From Thermoplasmatales archaeon UBA509 (lineage in GTDB: Archaea; Thermoplasmatota; Thermoplasmata; Thermoplasmatales; Thermoplasmataceae): a stretch of DNA of 25,249 nt. Of this stretch, positions 8,094 to 15,690 are shown piece after piece; position 1 is the first letter of the stretch; each line of letters begins with the position of its first letter. The position numbers and the translations under genes were made by a program. The notes beneath the pieces were generated by a model. It searched no databases. It worked only from the letters and a program-made list of their open reading frames with translations, and was not told the DNA's origin. The DNA lies in the NCBI GenBank assembly GCA_002498845.1, contig DAJC01000023.1, positions 16,739 through 41,987 of the forward strand, in the 5' to 3' direction.

Positions 8094-8764
8094 ACCCGGA
8101 ACTATGGAATTCCTATTATTCAAGAATCTCCGCAGATCTTGGTTTTTCAACGCAGGACGATTACACGAGTTCCCTTCTGCTTTCCGGGATACTTGGAGAC
8201 CGTTCACGACTTTCCCTCCTTCATGATTATTCCGCGGCTAGCATCATGGTCGTGGGAAATGCAGCCTCAATGCCAGATGACCTTGCCAGGATGCACGGCG
8301 ACATGAGCATAGTGGCTGATTCTGCTTTGCCTGCATATATGGACTTGATGTCCTATCCGGAAATTGTTGTAACAGACCTTGATGGCAGCATTGCGAAAAT
8401 AGAGGAGGCCTCAGCAGGTGGAAGCCTGCTTGTTGTGCATGCGCATGGCGATAACATGGATAAGATCAGGGAAAACCAGCAGCTTCTGAGTGGCAGGGTG
8501 CTTGGGACAACACAGAACTCTCCACTGTGGAACGTATACAACTTCTATGGCTTCACAGACGGCGATCGGGCTGCTTTTCTCGCCGATTATCTGGGTGCTG
8601 AAACCATTTTGCTGGCTGGTTTTGACTTCGAACACCCAAATTTGAAGCCGGGCCAGGACATGGAAAGGAAGCTGAAGAAACTCAAGTGGGCCAGAAAGCT
8701 CCTTCAAGAGCTCGCAGCTGAACGAGGCAGGACGCTGCCGGATACAGGAAGCCTCATAATCTGA
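8090..8764 (+). CDS. mptE: MptE-like 6-hydroxymethyl-7,8-dihydropterin pyrophosphokinase (DUF115)
   Basis: Archaeal MptE transfers pyrophosphate from ATP to 6-hydroxymethyl-7,8-dihydropterin, giving the activated pterin used for methanopterin- or folate-type C1 carriers. It is unrelated to bacterial FolK. Recognisable pieces are SIMVVGNAAS, a loop with VADSALPAYM, VTDLDG, VVHAHGDN, the phenylalanine-aspartate-rich GFTDGDRAAFLADYLGA, and LLAGFDF. Its 224 residues fit the family. It starts on an ATGA overlap with the DUF373 gene and its 3' end overlaps comB on the other strand by 11 bases. With PurN nearby, the product more probably feeds a folate-like carrier than methanopterin (inference). 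Confidence 0.85.
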   Translation: MNPELWNSYYSRISADLGFSTQDDYTSSLLLSGILGDRSRLSLLHDYSAASIMVVGNAASMPDDLARMHGDMSIVADSALPAYMDLMSYPEIVVTDLDGSIAKIEEASAGGSLLVVHAHGDNMDKIRENQQLLSGRVLGTTQNSPLWNVYNFYGFTDGDRAAFLADYLGAETILLAGFDFEHPNLKPGQDMERKLKKLKWARKLLQELAAERGRTLPDTGSLII

Positions 8765-9410
8765 CAATCCAGCCGTCAGTATACTCAAGTGCAAAATGGG
8801 CAGAGTCCAGCTGAAGGCATGCTTCAATGTCCTGGCCTGATCCCATGATTCTCAGCCTTGCAGCACCCTTTGACTGCCTTACTCTGTCAGCATATATTTT
8901 GAAATCAGGATTTGAACCTTCCAGAATTTCCCTGAGATATTCACCGAAGATCTGATCCTCATCGGCGGACCCATCCGGCCTGCCTGATAGAATTATGTCC
9001 ACATTGTCTTCTGAGGAAAGCGCCTCTGCAATGGCACCTGCATTGATGAATGAACCTATGAGTATGCGCCCCGTTCCAGAAATTTTCCTGAGCACCATGG
9101 TTCCATTGGTGGATGTGAATACAATGGTTTTCCCGTCCACATGGGCCTTCATGAGTTCCACAGGGGAGTTGTTGTAGTCGAATCCGGGTATGCGAAGCCC
9201 GAATCTTTCACCCACAAGAACGTAGCCAGGGTTGAGGCGTCTCAACTTTCTTGCCTCCCTGATTGAATCTGTGGGGAGGATTCTGGCTGCTCCACGAGCC
9301 ATAATCACCGGCATGGAGGATGTGGACCTGAATATATCAACAAGCACCTTGGTGGATTTATCAAAGTTTCGGGCACGGCGACCCTCAATAATACGGACAG
9401 TCAACGGCAC
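8754..9410 (-). CDS. comB: ComB family, probable 2-phosphosulfolactate phosphatase
   Basis: ComB hydrolyses 2-phosphosulfolactate in coenzyme M synthesis, but homologues occur in many organisms that make no coenzyme M. Family features seen: VLVDIFRSTSSM near residue 22, GERFGLRIPGFDYNNSPVEL, and TSTNGTMVL. The 218-residue length is close to the family's usual size. The start is GTG at 9410, with GGAG six bases before it and a TATA box at 9426-9433. The family is clear; the exact substrate in a presumed non-methanogen is not. The gene is convergent with mptE and overlaps it. Confidence 0.82.
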   Translation of the reverse strand: MPLTVRIIEGRRARNFDKSTKVLVDIFRSTSSMPVIMARGAARILPTDSIREARKLRRLNPGYVLVGERFGLRIPGFDYNNSPVELMKAHVDGKTIVFTSTNGTMVLRKISGTGRILIGSFINAGAIAEALSSEDNVDIILSGRPDGSADEDQIFGEYLREILEGSNPDFKIYADRVRQSKGAARLRIMGSGQDIEACLQLDSAHFALEYTDGWIVRL

Positions 9411-9425
9411 ATTATGCTCCTGGAT

Positions 9426-9433
9426 CTAAATAT
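9426..9433 (-). promoter_or_regulatory. Probable TATA box of comB
   Basis: The minus strand reads AATATTTAG shortly before GGAG and the GTG start. The spacing to the start codon is short, so this is tentative. Confidence 0.35.
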
Positions 9434-9567
9434 TCTTTGCTGCGGTCCCGGAGTTGAAGACACCGCAGCTCGTTTTCATCCGGCTTTCCCATGAGAGCTG
9501 TTGAATAACTGTACATGGAAATCCAGGTAAAAACACCTGCATTGGACTTTATGATAATTACGGTCTG

Positions 9568-9580
9568 AAAAAACGTTTTT
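9568..9580 (-). terminator. A6-CG-T5 tract at the end of the ribosomal stalk operon
   Basis: AAAAAACGTTTTT contains a near-perfect 12-base palindrome and presents a T-run on both strands. It lies about 25 bases after the last stop codon of the minus-strand operon. Confidence 0.5.
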
Positions 9581-9604
9581 GGAGCAGGTTTCCGTGTGAC
9601 TGCC

Positions 9605-9790
9605 TCAGGAATACGATTTCTTCTTCTGGTCATCGTCTGCCATGAGGATTCCCATGAAAATCGAGATGGTGATCCAGACTATGGCGATTATGAGCAGCAA
9701 TATGCTGGGCTCTATGAATATTGAAATTATTAATAAAATTGCGGGGATGTAATATTTTAACATGCCCCAAAAATAGCTGTAGTAGTCCAT
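9605..9790 (-). CDS. Small two-segment membrane protein after L12
   Basis: A 61-residue hydrophobic protein with two predicted membrane segments (about residues 13-28 and 30-48, rich in Ile and Leu) and a charged C-terminal tail DDDQKKK. I do not recognise a family. It begins nine bases after the L12 stop, on the same strand and before the probable operon terminator, so it is likely co-transcribed with the ribosomal stalk proteins. There is only a weak ribosome binding site (AGGG). Composition and membrane pattern argue that it is a real gene rather than chance. Confidence 0.6.
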   Translation of the reverse strand: MDYYSYFWGMLKYYIPAILLIISIFIEPSILLLIIAIVWITISIFMGILMADDDQKKKSYS

Positions 9791-9799
9791 TCAGTGCCC

Positions 9800-10114
9800 T
9801 TATCCGAAAAGTGAGCTGAGACCTGCAAGAGCGTCCTCTTCGGATGCCTCTTCCTTCTTCTCTTCTTTCTTTTCTTCCTTCTTGGACTCTGCCTTCTTTG
9901 GTGCTTCTGCAGCGTGGGCTGGTGCGGCAACAGCCATACTGGCTGCGTTCTTCAGCACCTCGTCGATCTTGACCTCTTTCAGGCTTGACACCAGTGACTT
10001 CAGCCTTGCATCATCTGCCTTGACTCCTGCCTCTGTAAGTACCTTCTTGAGGTTTTCCTCATCCACTTCTTTCCCTGCTGAGTGAAGCAGCAGTGCTCCA
10101 TATATATATTCCAT
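9800..10114 (-). CDS. rpl12: Ribosomal protein L12 (P1-type)
   Basis: Stalk protein that dimerises on P0 and recruits translation GTPases to the large subunit. The N-terminus [17 protein letters not shown], the long Lys/Glu-rich hinge and the acidic end [10 protein letters not shown] are all diagnostic of archaeal L12. It has 104 residues. GGAGGT seven bases before the ATG is the strongest ribosome binding site in the operon, in keeping with L12 needing several copies per ribosome. It lies 13 bases after P0. Confidence 0.97.
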   Translation of the reverse strand: MEYIYGALLLHSAGKEVDEENLKKVLTEAGVKADDARLKSLVSSLKEVKIDEVLKNAASMAVAAPAHAAEAPKKAESKKEEKKEEKKEEASEEDALAGLSSLFG

Positions 10115-10127
10115 TTTCTATACCTCC

Positions 10128-11081
10128 TTATCCAAATAGCGCGCTAAGGCCCTCTGAAGCCTTATCTTCATCGTCTTCCTTGCTTTCTTCCTTGGGTGCT
10201 TCAGGCGCAGCCTCGTGGGCTGAACCCTTTTCCTCGGCCTCTCCTGACACTGCTCTGTTCAGTGCTGTGGCTTCCCTAATCGCTTTCAATATAAATAACT
10301 CTACATTGCTTTCGTCCACAGTACCTGTGTCAAGAGCCAGAGCCTCGGCAGCGATCCTTGCCTTTATGATCAGGTCAGGCACGATCTCCTTCACCAGGAA
10401 CATGGCATCAAGTGCTATATTTCTGGCCTGCGAGAATGCGGTGACCATCTGGCTCAGTACCATCTCCTGGGTGATGGATATTGCCTCCCTGTTGAATATT
10501 ACTCCATCGCTGTAGGCCCCTATTACGTCAAGGCCCACGGTAACAGGCAATATTTCCAGCTTTTCAAGGATCTTTGCCTTATCCTTTGGAATGACCTCAC
10601 CACTCTTTACATAGAGTGTTTCCTTCTTGATGACAATCTTTCCCTTGTCTATGGCCGTCTGTAACCCTGCCTTCTGGAACTCACTTATCATGGGTCCTGG
10701 AGGGAAATTTGTGGCCATTTCGGGAATGATGATATCATGATCAGCTATTTCCCCGCCTCTTGCTGCAGCCTTCTGTTTCTTGCTTTCAAGTATGGAATAA
10801 AGCTTGGATGGGGTTTCTCCCGTTGTAACAACGGCAATCTGCCCGGAGGCGAGTTTACCCAGTTCAGCTATTCTCTCCTTCTTTATGTCAGCAAGGGCCT
10901 TTAAGAGCAGCCTCTTTCTCACTACACGTATCTTTGCGTCTCCCTTGAGTTCTTTCCTTATCTTCTGCAGCTGCGCGTTTCTTATTCCCTTTATGCTAAC
11001 AAGGGCAGTTACGGGACTGCTGTTCAGATCCTCAACAAGAGAATTTACAGTTTCAACTTTCCACTGAGCTGGGTGCCTCAT
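10128..11081 (-). CDS. rpl10: Ribosomal protein P0 (L10 family)
   Basis: Base of the ribosomal stalk; binds 23S rRNA next to L11 and carries the L12 dimers on C-terminal helices. The N-terminal rRNA-binding region includes KIRVVRKRLLLKAL, the middle has ATNFPPGPMISEF, and the acidic tail ends SEGLSALFG, nearly the same as L12. It has 317 residues, the usual archaeal length. The ATG overlaps the L1 stop by four bases, with GGAGGT before it. Confidence 0.97.
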   Translation of the reverse strand: MRHPAQWKVETVNSLVEDLNSSPVTALVSIKGIRNAQLQKIRKELKGDAKIRVVRKRLLLKALADIKKERIAELGKLASGQIAVVTTGETPSKLYSILESKKQKAAARGGEIADHDIIIPEMATNFPPGPMISEFQKAGLQTAIDKGKIVIKKETLYVKSGEVIPKDKAKILEKLEILPVTVGLDVIGAYSDGVIFNREAISITQEMVLSQMVTAFSQARNIALDAMFLVKEIVPDLIIKARIAAEALALDTGTVDESNVELFILKAIREATALNRAVSGEAEEKGSAHEAAPEAPKEESKEDDEDKASEGLSALFG

Positions 11082-11734
11082 TCTATAACCTCCAGATTCA
11101 ACTTTACGGGTTTGCCCATGGTGGTCTTGAGGAAGACTGAATCTATGTTTCCATACCCCTTCTCAAGCTTGCTCACAATCCTCTTGATTACTGCAGTGAG
11201 ATTCTCAGCAATATCCTCGTTGCTCATGAGCTTGGTGCCAATGGGAACATGGAAAGTCCTTCTGTCCCTGCTTCTGGCCCTCACGGTCCTCTTAAGGCTG
11301 GCAATGAGCGGCGTTGGATCCTGGCCTGGCGGCAGAGGCCTGGGGATCTTACCTCTGGGACCAAGAACCTGACCCAGCGTCTTACCGATGTTTGCCATGA
11401 GTGTTGCTTCAGCAATGAAAAAGTCAATCCTGTTTGCCAGTTTCTTGAATGCTTTCTTGTCGTCTGCAAATTTTGACAGATCCTCCGGGCCATAAATAAA
11501 ATCTGCTGAGTTCTTTGCCTTGCTCTTCATGTCCTCAGTACCGAACACAGCGACCCTGAGATCCTTCCCTCTCCCTTTGGGAAGAGCTATTTCCTCGTTA
11601 ATCCTGCTCTTGGGATTTGTGAGATCAACTTCCTTTATGTTTATGGCAAGTTCAATGCTTTCCGGGAACTTCCTCTCCGGGGAAGCTTTCTTGACCTCTT
11701 CAATCTGTGCGAGCAATTCCTTCTTTGATGCCAA
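11078..11734 (-). CDS. rpl1: Ribosomal protein L1
   Basis: Protein of the ribosomal L1 stalk at the tRNA exit site; in several archaea it also represses its own operon by binding the mRNA. The family signatures INEEIALPKGRGK and LGPRGKIPRPLPPGQDP are present. I place the start at TTG 11734, which has GGTGA five bases before it and gives MASKKELLAQ. A GTG at 11743 is possible, but the ribosome binding site would overlap it. It lies 45 bases after L11 and its stop overlaps the P0 start. Confidence 0.95.
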   Translation of the reverse strand: MASKKELLAQIEEVKKASPERKFPESIELAINIKEVDLTNPKSRINEEIALPKGRGKDLRVAVFGTEDMKSKAKNSADFIYGPEDLSKFADDKKAFKKLANRIDFFIAEATLMANIGKTLGQVLGPRGKIPRPLPPGQDPTPLIASLKRTVRARSRDRRTFHVPIGTKLMSNEDIAENLTAVIKRIVSKLEKGYGNIDSVFLKTTMGKPVKLNLEVIE

Positions 11735-11779
11735 TATTTTCACCTCTGTAGTGCCAGCGAGATAAAATCTCTCCTACAG

Positions 11780-12250
11780 TTAAATCTTGATTTCACCTTT
11801 CTTTATAAGCATTTGCGCCTCTTTTGGATCCTTGCCATCTATTGTGATGCCAAGCGAGACGCATGTTCCAATTACCTCCAGGACTGCAGCCGTCAGGCTG
11901 TTTGCCATCATGCTGTCCATCTTCATGCGGGCAACCTTCTTTATCTGCTCAATGGTTGCATTTCCTGCCACTGCCTCCTTTCTCTTGGCTGCTCCTTTCT
12001 CGATTCCAATCTCCTTCTTTATGAGGGCGGACGTGGGAGGAATTCCAACCTTTATTTCGTACTTCTTGGTGGCCGCATCGATGACCACGAGTGTGACTGG
12101 AACCTGCATTCCCTGAAAATCCTTTGTCTTCTCGTTAATTTCTTTTACTATCTGTCCCAGATTCAGTCCAAGAGGACCAAGTGCTGGGCCAAGGGGTGGG
12201 CCCGTTGAGGCTTTTCCTCCTTCAACCATGGTACTGACTGATTGTGCCAA
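11780..12250 (-). CDS. rpl11: Ribosomal protein L11
   Basis: Binds the GTPase-associated centre of 23S rRNA beside P0. The conserved opening is followed by GGKASTGPPLGPALGPLG, then VPVTLVVID and IKVGIPPTSALIKKE. It has 156 residues. The start is TTG at 12250: AGGTGA stands seven bases before it, and MAQSVSTMVEGGKA matches the family N-terminus, whereas the next ATG at 12229 would remove seven of those residues. It has its own TATA box and begins the L11-L1-P0-L12 unit. Confidence 0.96.
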   Translation of the reverse strand: MAQSVSTMVEGGKASTGPPLGPALGPLGLNLGQIVKEINEKTKDFQGMQVPVTLVVIDAATKKYEIKVGIPPTSALIKKEIGIEKGAAKRKEAVAGNATIEQIKKVARMKMDSMMANSLTAAVLEVIGTCVSLGITIDGKDPKEAQMLIKKGEIKI

Positions 12251-12290
12251 ATGTATTCACCTATGAGTTTCACCACATGGCTAACAAACA

Positions 12291-12298
12291 CTTTAAAC
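12291..12298 (-). promoter_or_regulatory. TATA box of the L11-L1-P0-L12 operon
   Basis: The minus strand reads GTTTAAAG, preceded by the purine/A-rich ATAAAAA, a plausible BRE. The predicted start site is near 12270, giving a short leader that contains AGGTGA. Confidence 0.55.
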
Positions 12299-12376
12299 TT
12301 TTTATTACCTGTTTCCTGAAAGTCCGGAAACTCTCGCCAATAAAATCCGGAATTATCCTGGCATAACTGAAACCAG

Positions 12377-12835
12377 TCAGTTAACCAGTTTCAGCTCCCT
12401 GAGCTTCTGCATCACTTCAGGGGCATGATCCTTTGGAGAGACCCTGGGATATACGTAGGCTATTTTCCCATCCGGTCCCACGATGTATGTCACCCTTGAG
12501 GCGCTCCTTGTCCCCAGCACCCTGTAATCCGATGCTATCTTCTTGCTGTTGTCCACCACAAGAGTGAAGTTAAGGTTGTATTTATCAGCGAATTTCCTGT
12601 GTGAATTCTGGGTGTTTACGCTTACGCCGAGAACCTTCACACCAGCCTGCTCATATGCAGTGATGTTGTCCCTGAAGCTGCATGCTTCCGCAGTGCATCC
12701 CGGTGTGTCATCTGCAGGGTAGAAATACACAATTACAGGCTTTCCAATGAAATCTCTAAGCTTCACTGGCCTGCCGTCCTGATCCACGGATTCAAAGTCC
12801 GGTGCCTTTTCACCAATTTTAAGAAGTTCTGCCAT
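12377..12835 (-). CDS. bcp: Peroxiredoxin of the Bcp/PrxQ type
   Basis: Thiol peroxidase that reduces hydrogen peroxide and organic hydroperoxides. The thioredoxin-like fold has PVIVYFYPADDTPGCTAEAC: Cys47 is the peroxidatic cysteine and Cys52 the resolving cysteine of an atypical two-Cys enzyme. Arg112 in the LGTRSAS region is in place for the active site. It has 152 residues. The ATG at 12835 has no Shine-Dalgarno site and lies about 30 bases after a TATA-like box at 12863-12872, so this gene may be transcribed separately although it sits inside the ribosomal cluster. Confidence 0.95.
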   Translation of the reverse strand: MAELLKIGEKAPDFESVDQDGRPVKLRDFIGKPVIVYFYPADDTPGCTAEACSFRDNITAYEQAGVKVLGVSVNTQNSHRKFADKYNLNFTLVVDNSKKIASDYRVLGTRSASRVTYIVGPDGKIAYVYPRVSPKDHAPEVMQKLRELKLVN

Positions 12836-12862
12836 GAATCTTAATACATGATATGCATATAA

Positions 12863-12872
12863 TCTTTATAAT
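12863..12872 (-). promoter_or_regulatory. TATA box of the peroxiredoxin gene
   Basis: The minus strand reads TTATAAAGATTATATG in this stretch, 28-37 bases before the ATG. A near-leaderless mRNA is predicted. Confidence 0.5.
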
Positions 12873-12906
12873 CAGACAGATGCAGATAAGTTCAAATATT
12901 GATGTA

Positions 12907-13374
12907 TCAGGAATAGAATTTCTTCAGTATCTTATCCCCGGGGAAGTGCATGAGGGTGATCACCTGCCCCTTCTTGTTCTCCATGATATCTGAAGCATCC
13001 CTGTCTGCAACCCCAACTGCAATGTACTGGTTATTCCTGTTCCTGATATAGACCATATCCCCTTTCTTGATTGCAGGATCCATCTCGGTTATGCCCTGGG
13101 CAAAAACATTGGATCCGTTGATAATATGAGGAACGGCTCCATCGTCCACTGTTACGTTGCCCCTTGAGGGGTGGAAGTCGTTTATGAGGAACAGAGTGGG
13201 TACCGTGCTTTCGCCAACGTACAGATATGGCTTCCCGGAACCGAAGTAGCATTTCTCGCCCTTCCTCTGGTCAATCTCTATTCCATCTGGCGGAAGATCT
13301 ATGCCCATTCCCATGAGTGTATCGTGCACATCCCTTGCCTCCTTCCTTGACACAAAATGACGGCCCAGCTGCAT
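12907..13374 (-). CDS. PUA-domain RNA-binding protein, MCT-1/Tma20-like
   Basis: Archaeal relative of eukaryotic MCTS1/Tma20, which works with density-regulated proteins in translation initiation and ribosome recycling. A pre-PUA region (residues 1-70: RHFVSRKEAR, GIDLPPDGIEI, then VPTLFLIND) precedes a PUA domain (about 71-150) with VTVDDGAVPHIINGSNVFAQGI and KKGDMVYIRN. It has 155 residues. The frame is open further upstream, but that part lies inside the neighbouring gene. ATG 13374 overlaps the upstream stop by one base (TGATG) with GAGG just before it. Confidence 0.88.
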   Translation of the reverse strand: MQLGRHFVSRKEARDVHDTLMGMGIDLPPDGIEIDQRKGEKCYFGSGKPYLYVGESTVPTLFLINDFHPSRGNVTVDDGAVPHIINGSNVFAQGITEMDPAIKKGDMVYIRNRNNQYIAVGVADRDASDIMENKKGQVITLMHFPGDKILKKFYS

Positions 13375-14798
13375 CACCTCAAAAATATTTTTATATTCTC
13401 CAGCTCCTCTGGAAGCGCATCCGGTCCCCGTTTGATTATGCTGCACACGTGATCCCTGATCTTCCATGCAAGATCCTTTTCCGTATCCGTGAACTGCCAC
13501 TCCCTGTTCCTGCTTTCCCCGATGCAGTCCAGGAACGCATAGAAAAGTGATTTCCTGACGTTTGAACTGCCAAGGTTCTTTTCTGCATTTCTTATGGATT
13601 TCTCACGTCCATGCGCAAAATAATCCATCAGAACGTCCACAAGAAACTGGGAGTCAGGAGACCATCCGGACACCTCCACGGAATTCCTGATATCCATCCC
13701 CCTGGAGGCGTTCTGGATGGATTCAATCTGATCCACAGGAGACCCATGTGATGATGCTATTACGGCCTCATCCACCTCAGGAAACAGTTCTTTCAGGATT
13801 TCCCGGCCATGCGATGGCCAGACTGCCTCCAGCACCTTCCTCTCGGAAAAGGCATCCATCTGGAATCCCCTGTTTGTTTCATGCAGTATCTCTATGATCT
13901 TGCTGTCGGGAACATACTTGAAAGGATATTTACCGGCAAGTTCCTCCGGAGTCTTGAATACCTCCTCGCCGATGATATAATAGCCCGTCTTCACCGCTTC
14001 GTTCACCCTGTAATCCATTATGTCCCTGATGAAGGTCCTGTCGTTGATCTTGCCCTGCATGTACATCCCCAGGGAGTTTGCAGGTATTCCGGAAAGTGTT
14101 GAGCCGAGAAAATCACAGGAAAATGAAATGTCTGCAGAAACATCCGGGGTCAGTATATGCTTTAGAATCAGGTTTACTGTGTTCAGGGTTGAATTTTCCA
14201 TCACGTTGATGGTAACTGCAGAAAGATGCGATACTGCAAGCGTGTGCCCGCTGTTGCCTATGGTTATTGATGATCCTTCAGACGTGAACTGCACGCCCTC
14301 GTCTTTCAGGAGGTCCTTGAAGAACTCCACGCCTGGAGATGTGTTCTTGCATGATCCCAGAAAGAAATTTGATGAAGAATACACCCGAACTCCCTTAGTC
14401 TTTGCCAGTGAAGAAAATGCAAGCATCCTCCACAGGGGATCGTCAAAGTGCTGTATCCCGGCAAGCACCGTGTCATCGGTGGAGCCACCACGTTTTGCGT
14501 ACTCTATGCTGCCGAACTGTGTCTTAAGCACTCCGAAGACCGTGTTCTGATCTGATTCCATGGCCCTGTGTGTTTCACTGAGCCCGGAAAGAATCTGGTC
14601 TGGCGATTTTGAATATTTATCATAGTTTCCTGAAGCGCTAAGGGATGCAATCTTCTTCTCGTAGGTCCTGAAGGGGCAGAACATACCACCGTCAACGCAT
14701 TGTGGTACAATGACGGACGGGTCCTGGAACAGCTTCTCCATGTGCCCCAGAAAATCCCGCTGCTTTTCTCTTGAAGTGCTCTTGAGCCTCATAGGCAT
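13374..14798 (-). CDS. Unknown 474-residue protein in the secE-spt5 operon
   Basis: I do not recognise a family. The protein appears soluble: no signal peptide or membrane segment is visible. Near the N-terminus is a C-x6-C pair (CVDGGMFCPF, about residues 34-43). The middle is rich in Ser and beta-prone residues (GVRVYSSSNFFLGSC, SSITIGNSGHTLAVSH), and the last 200 residues look helical and charged. Its ATG overlaps the Spt5 stop by one base (TAATG), and its stop overlaps the PUA-protein start by one base, so all three should be made together. Context suggests a role in transcription elongation, RNA handling or ribosome maturation; this is inference only. Base composition and codon use look like the neighbours. 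Confidence 0.8.
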   Translation of the reverse strand: MPMRLKSTSREKQRDFLGHMEKLFQDPSVIVPQCVDGGMFCPFRTYEKKIASLSASGNYDKYSKSPDQILSGLSETHRAMESDQNTVFGVLKTQFGSIEYAKRGGSTDDTVLAGIQHFDDPLWRMLAFSSLAKTKGVRVYSSSNFFLGSCKNTSPGVEFFKDLLKDEGVQFTSEGSSITIGNSGHTLAVSHLSAVTINVMENSTLNTVNLILKHILTPDVSADISFSCDFLGSTLSGIPANSLGMYMQGKINDRTFIRDIMDYRVNEAVKTGYYIIGEEVFKTPEELAGKYPFKYVPDSKIIEILHETNRGFQMDAFSERKVLEAVWPSHGREILKELFPEVDEAVIASSHGSPVDQIESIQNASRGMDIRNSVEVSGWSPDSQFLVDVLMDYFAHGREKSIRNAEKNLGSSNVRKSLFYAFLDCIGESRNREWQFTDTEKDLAWKIRDHVCSIIKRGPDALPEELENIKIFLR

Positions 14799-15676
14799 TA
14801 TTTGTTGTCCAGCATCCTGATGGCCTCGGCCCTGACCGTGACCGGGATAGGCACCATGGACTCCACCAGCTGGACTGTGACCTCTTCCTTGCCCGAATCG
14901 ATGGACATTATCTTGGCCTTCTCGCCCTTGAATGGCCCATCTATAAGTTCAACAAAAGCTCCCAGTTCAAGACCAGTAACGGCAGGCTTTGGCGTGAGAT
15001 AGTGCTCAATCTCTTCCAGTTTTATGTCACCCTCCACCATTCCCTTGTAACCCTTGATCCCCTTGGCAATGAAAGAAACGCGGTCAGGATGCATGGTCTC
15101 AACGAAAACGTAACCCTTGACCTCGTGTGGTGCCATTATGGCGAATACCTCATTTGTGGCCTTTGGGTCACGTTCCAGCCTTTCCTGCTTATCCTTTTCA
15201 CTTCTTCTCTCCAGATCCCTGGAAACTGGGAATTCATTTCCCACTGTGGTCTTAATTGCCACTATGACTGGCGACAGTGTCAGGGTGAATTCTTTCTGGA
15301 GACGGTGTATTCCATCGTCAGATTCCACTGTTACAACAAATGATGCCCTGTCTCCAAGATAGCCGCCCTTTGGGGTTGTGAATACCAGGGTGAGTTTTCT
15401 TTCCTTTTTGCCGTCTATGTCAAATTCTTCCGACACCGGTTTATTGTCAATGGGGGAAAGCGAGAAGGTCTTTGTCTTCTGGTCCTGAATAGCAAGTGAC
15501 CACTCAACAAGTTTATCCACCTGGTTAAACTCCGATGAAACCGTGATTCTGAATCTCCTCTTTGAGGACTGTATGTTCCGGACCGTAACAGGAACTTCAA
15601 CAGGCCTGTCACTACCAACACTCAGGCTGGCAACATCCATTCTTATCCATTCAAACTGATTTTCTGCATTTTCCAT
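14798..15676 (-). CDS. spt5: Transcription elongation factor Spt5 with an extra N-terminal domain
   Basis: Binds the RNA polymerase clamp to raise processivity, normally with Spt4. The C-terminal half is a standard archaeal Spt5: NGN domain about residues 137-230 (VAIKTTVGNEF, VKGYVFVE, EEIEHYLTPKP), then a KOW domain (LIDGPFKGEKAKI and VPIPVTVRAEAIRML). The first 135 residues are extra: a Ser/Thr/Val-rich, beta-strand-like stretch (VEVPVTVRNI, LTLVFTTPKGGYLGDRASFVV) that resembles Ig-like NEW3/CARDB repeats. A charged Arg/Lys/Glu linker also lengthens the NGN domain. At 292 residues it is about twice the usual archaeal size. ATG 15676 is preferred to GTG 15688, which would overlap the AGGTG site. 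It follows secE by about 14 bases. Confidence 0.93.
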   Translation of the reverse strand: MENAENQFEWIRMDVASLSVGSDRPVEVPVTVRNIQSSKRRFRITVSSEFNQVDKLVEWSLAIQDQKTKTFSLSPIDNKPVSEEFDIDGKKERKLTLVFTTPKGGYLGDRASFVVTVESDDGIHRLQKEFTLTLSPVIVAIKTTVGNEFPVSRDLERRSEKDKQERLERDPKATNEVFAIMAPHEVKGYVFVETMHPDRVSFIAKGIKGYKGMVEGDIKLEEIEHYLTPKPAVTGLELGAFVELIDGPFKGEKAKIMSIDSGKEEVTVQLVESMVPIPVTVRAEAIRMLDNK

Positions 15677-15690
15677 GTTCAAACACACAC

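Noticed and set aside
9412..9633. A 73-codon minus-strand frame after the small membrane protein
   Set aside because: It overlaps the A6-CG-T5 terminator and the end of the small membrane protein, has no ribosome binding site, and its composition is not protein-like.
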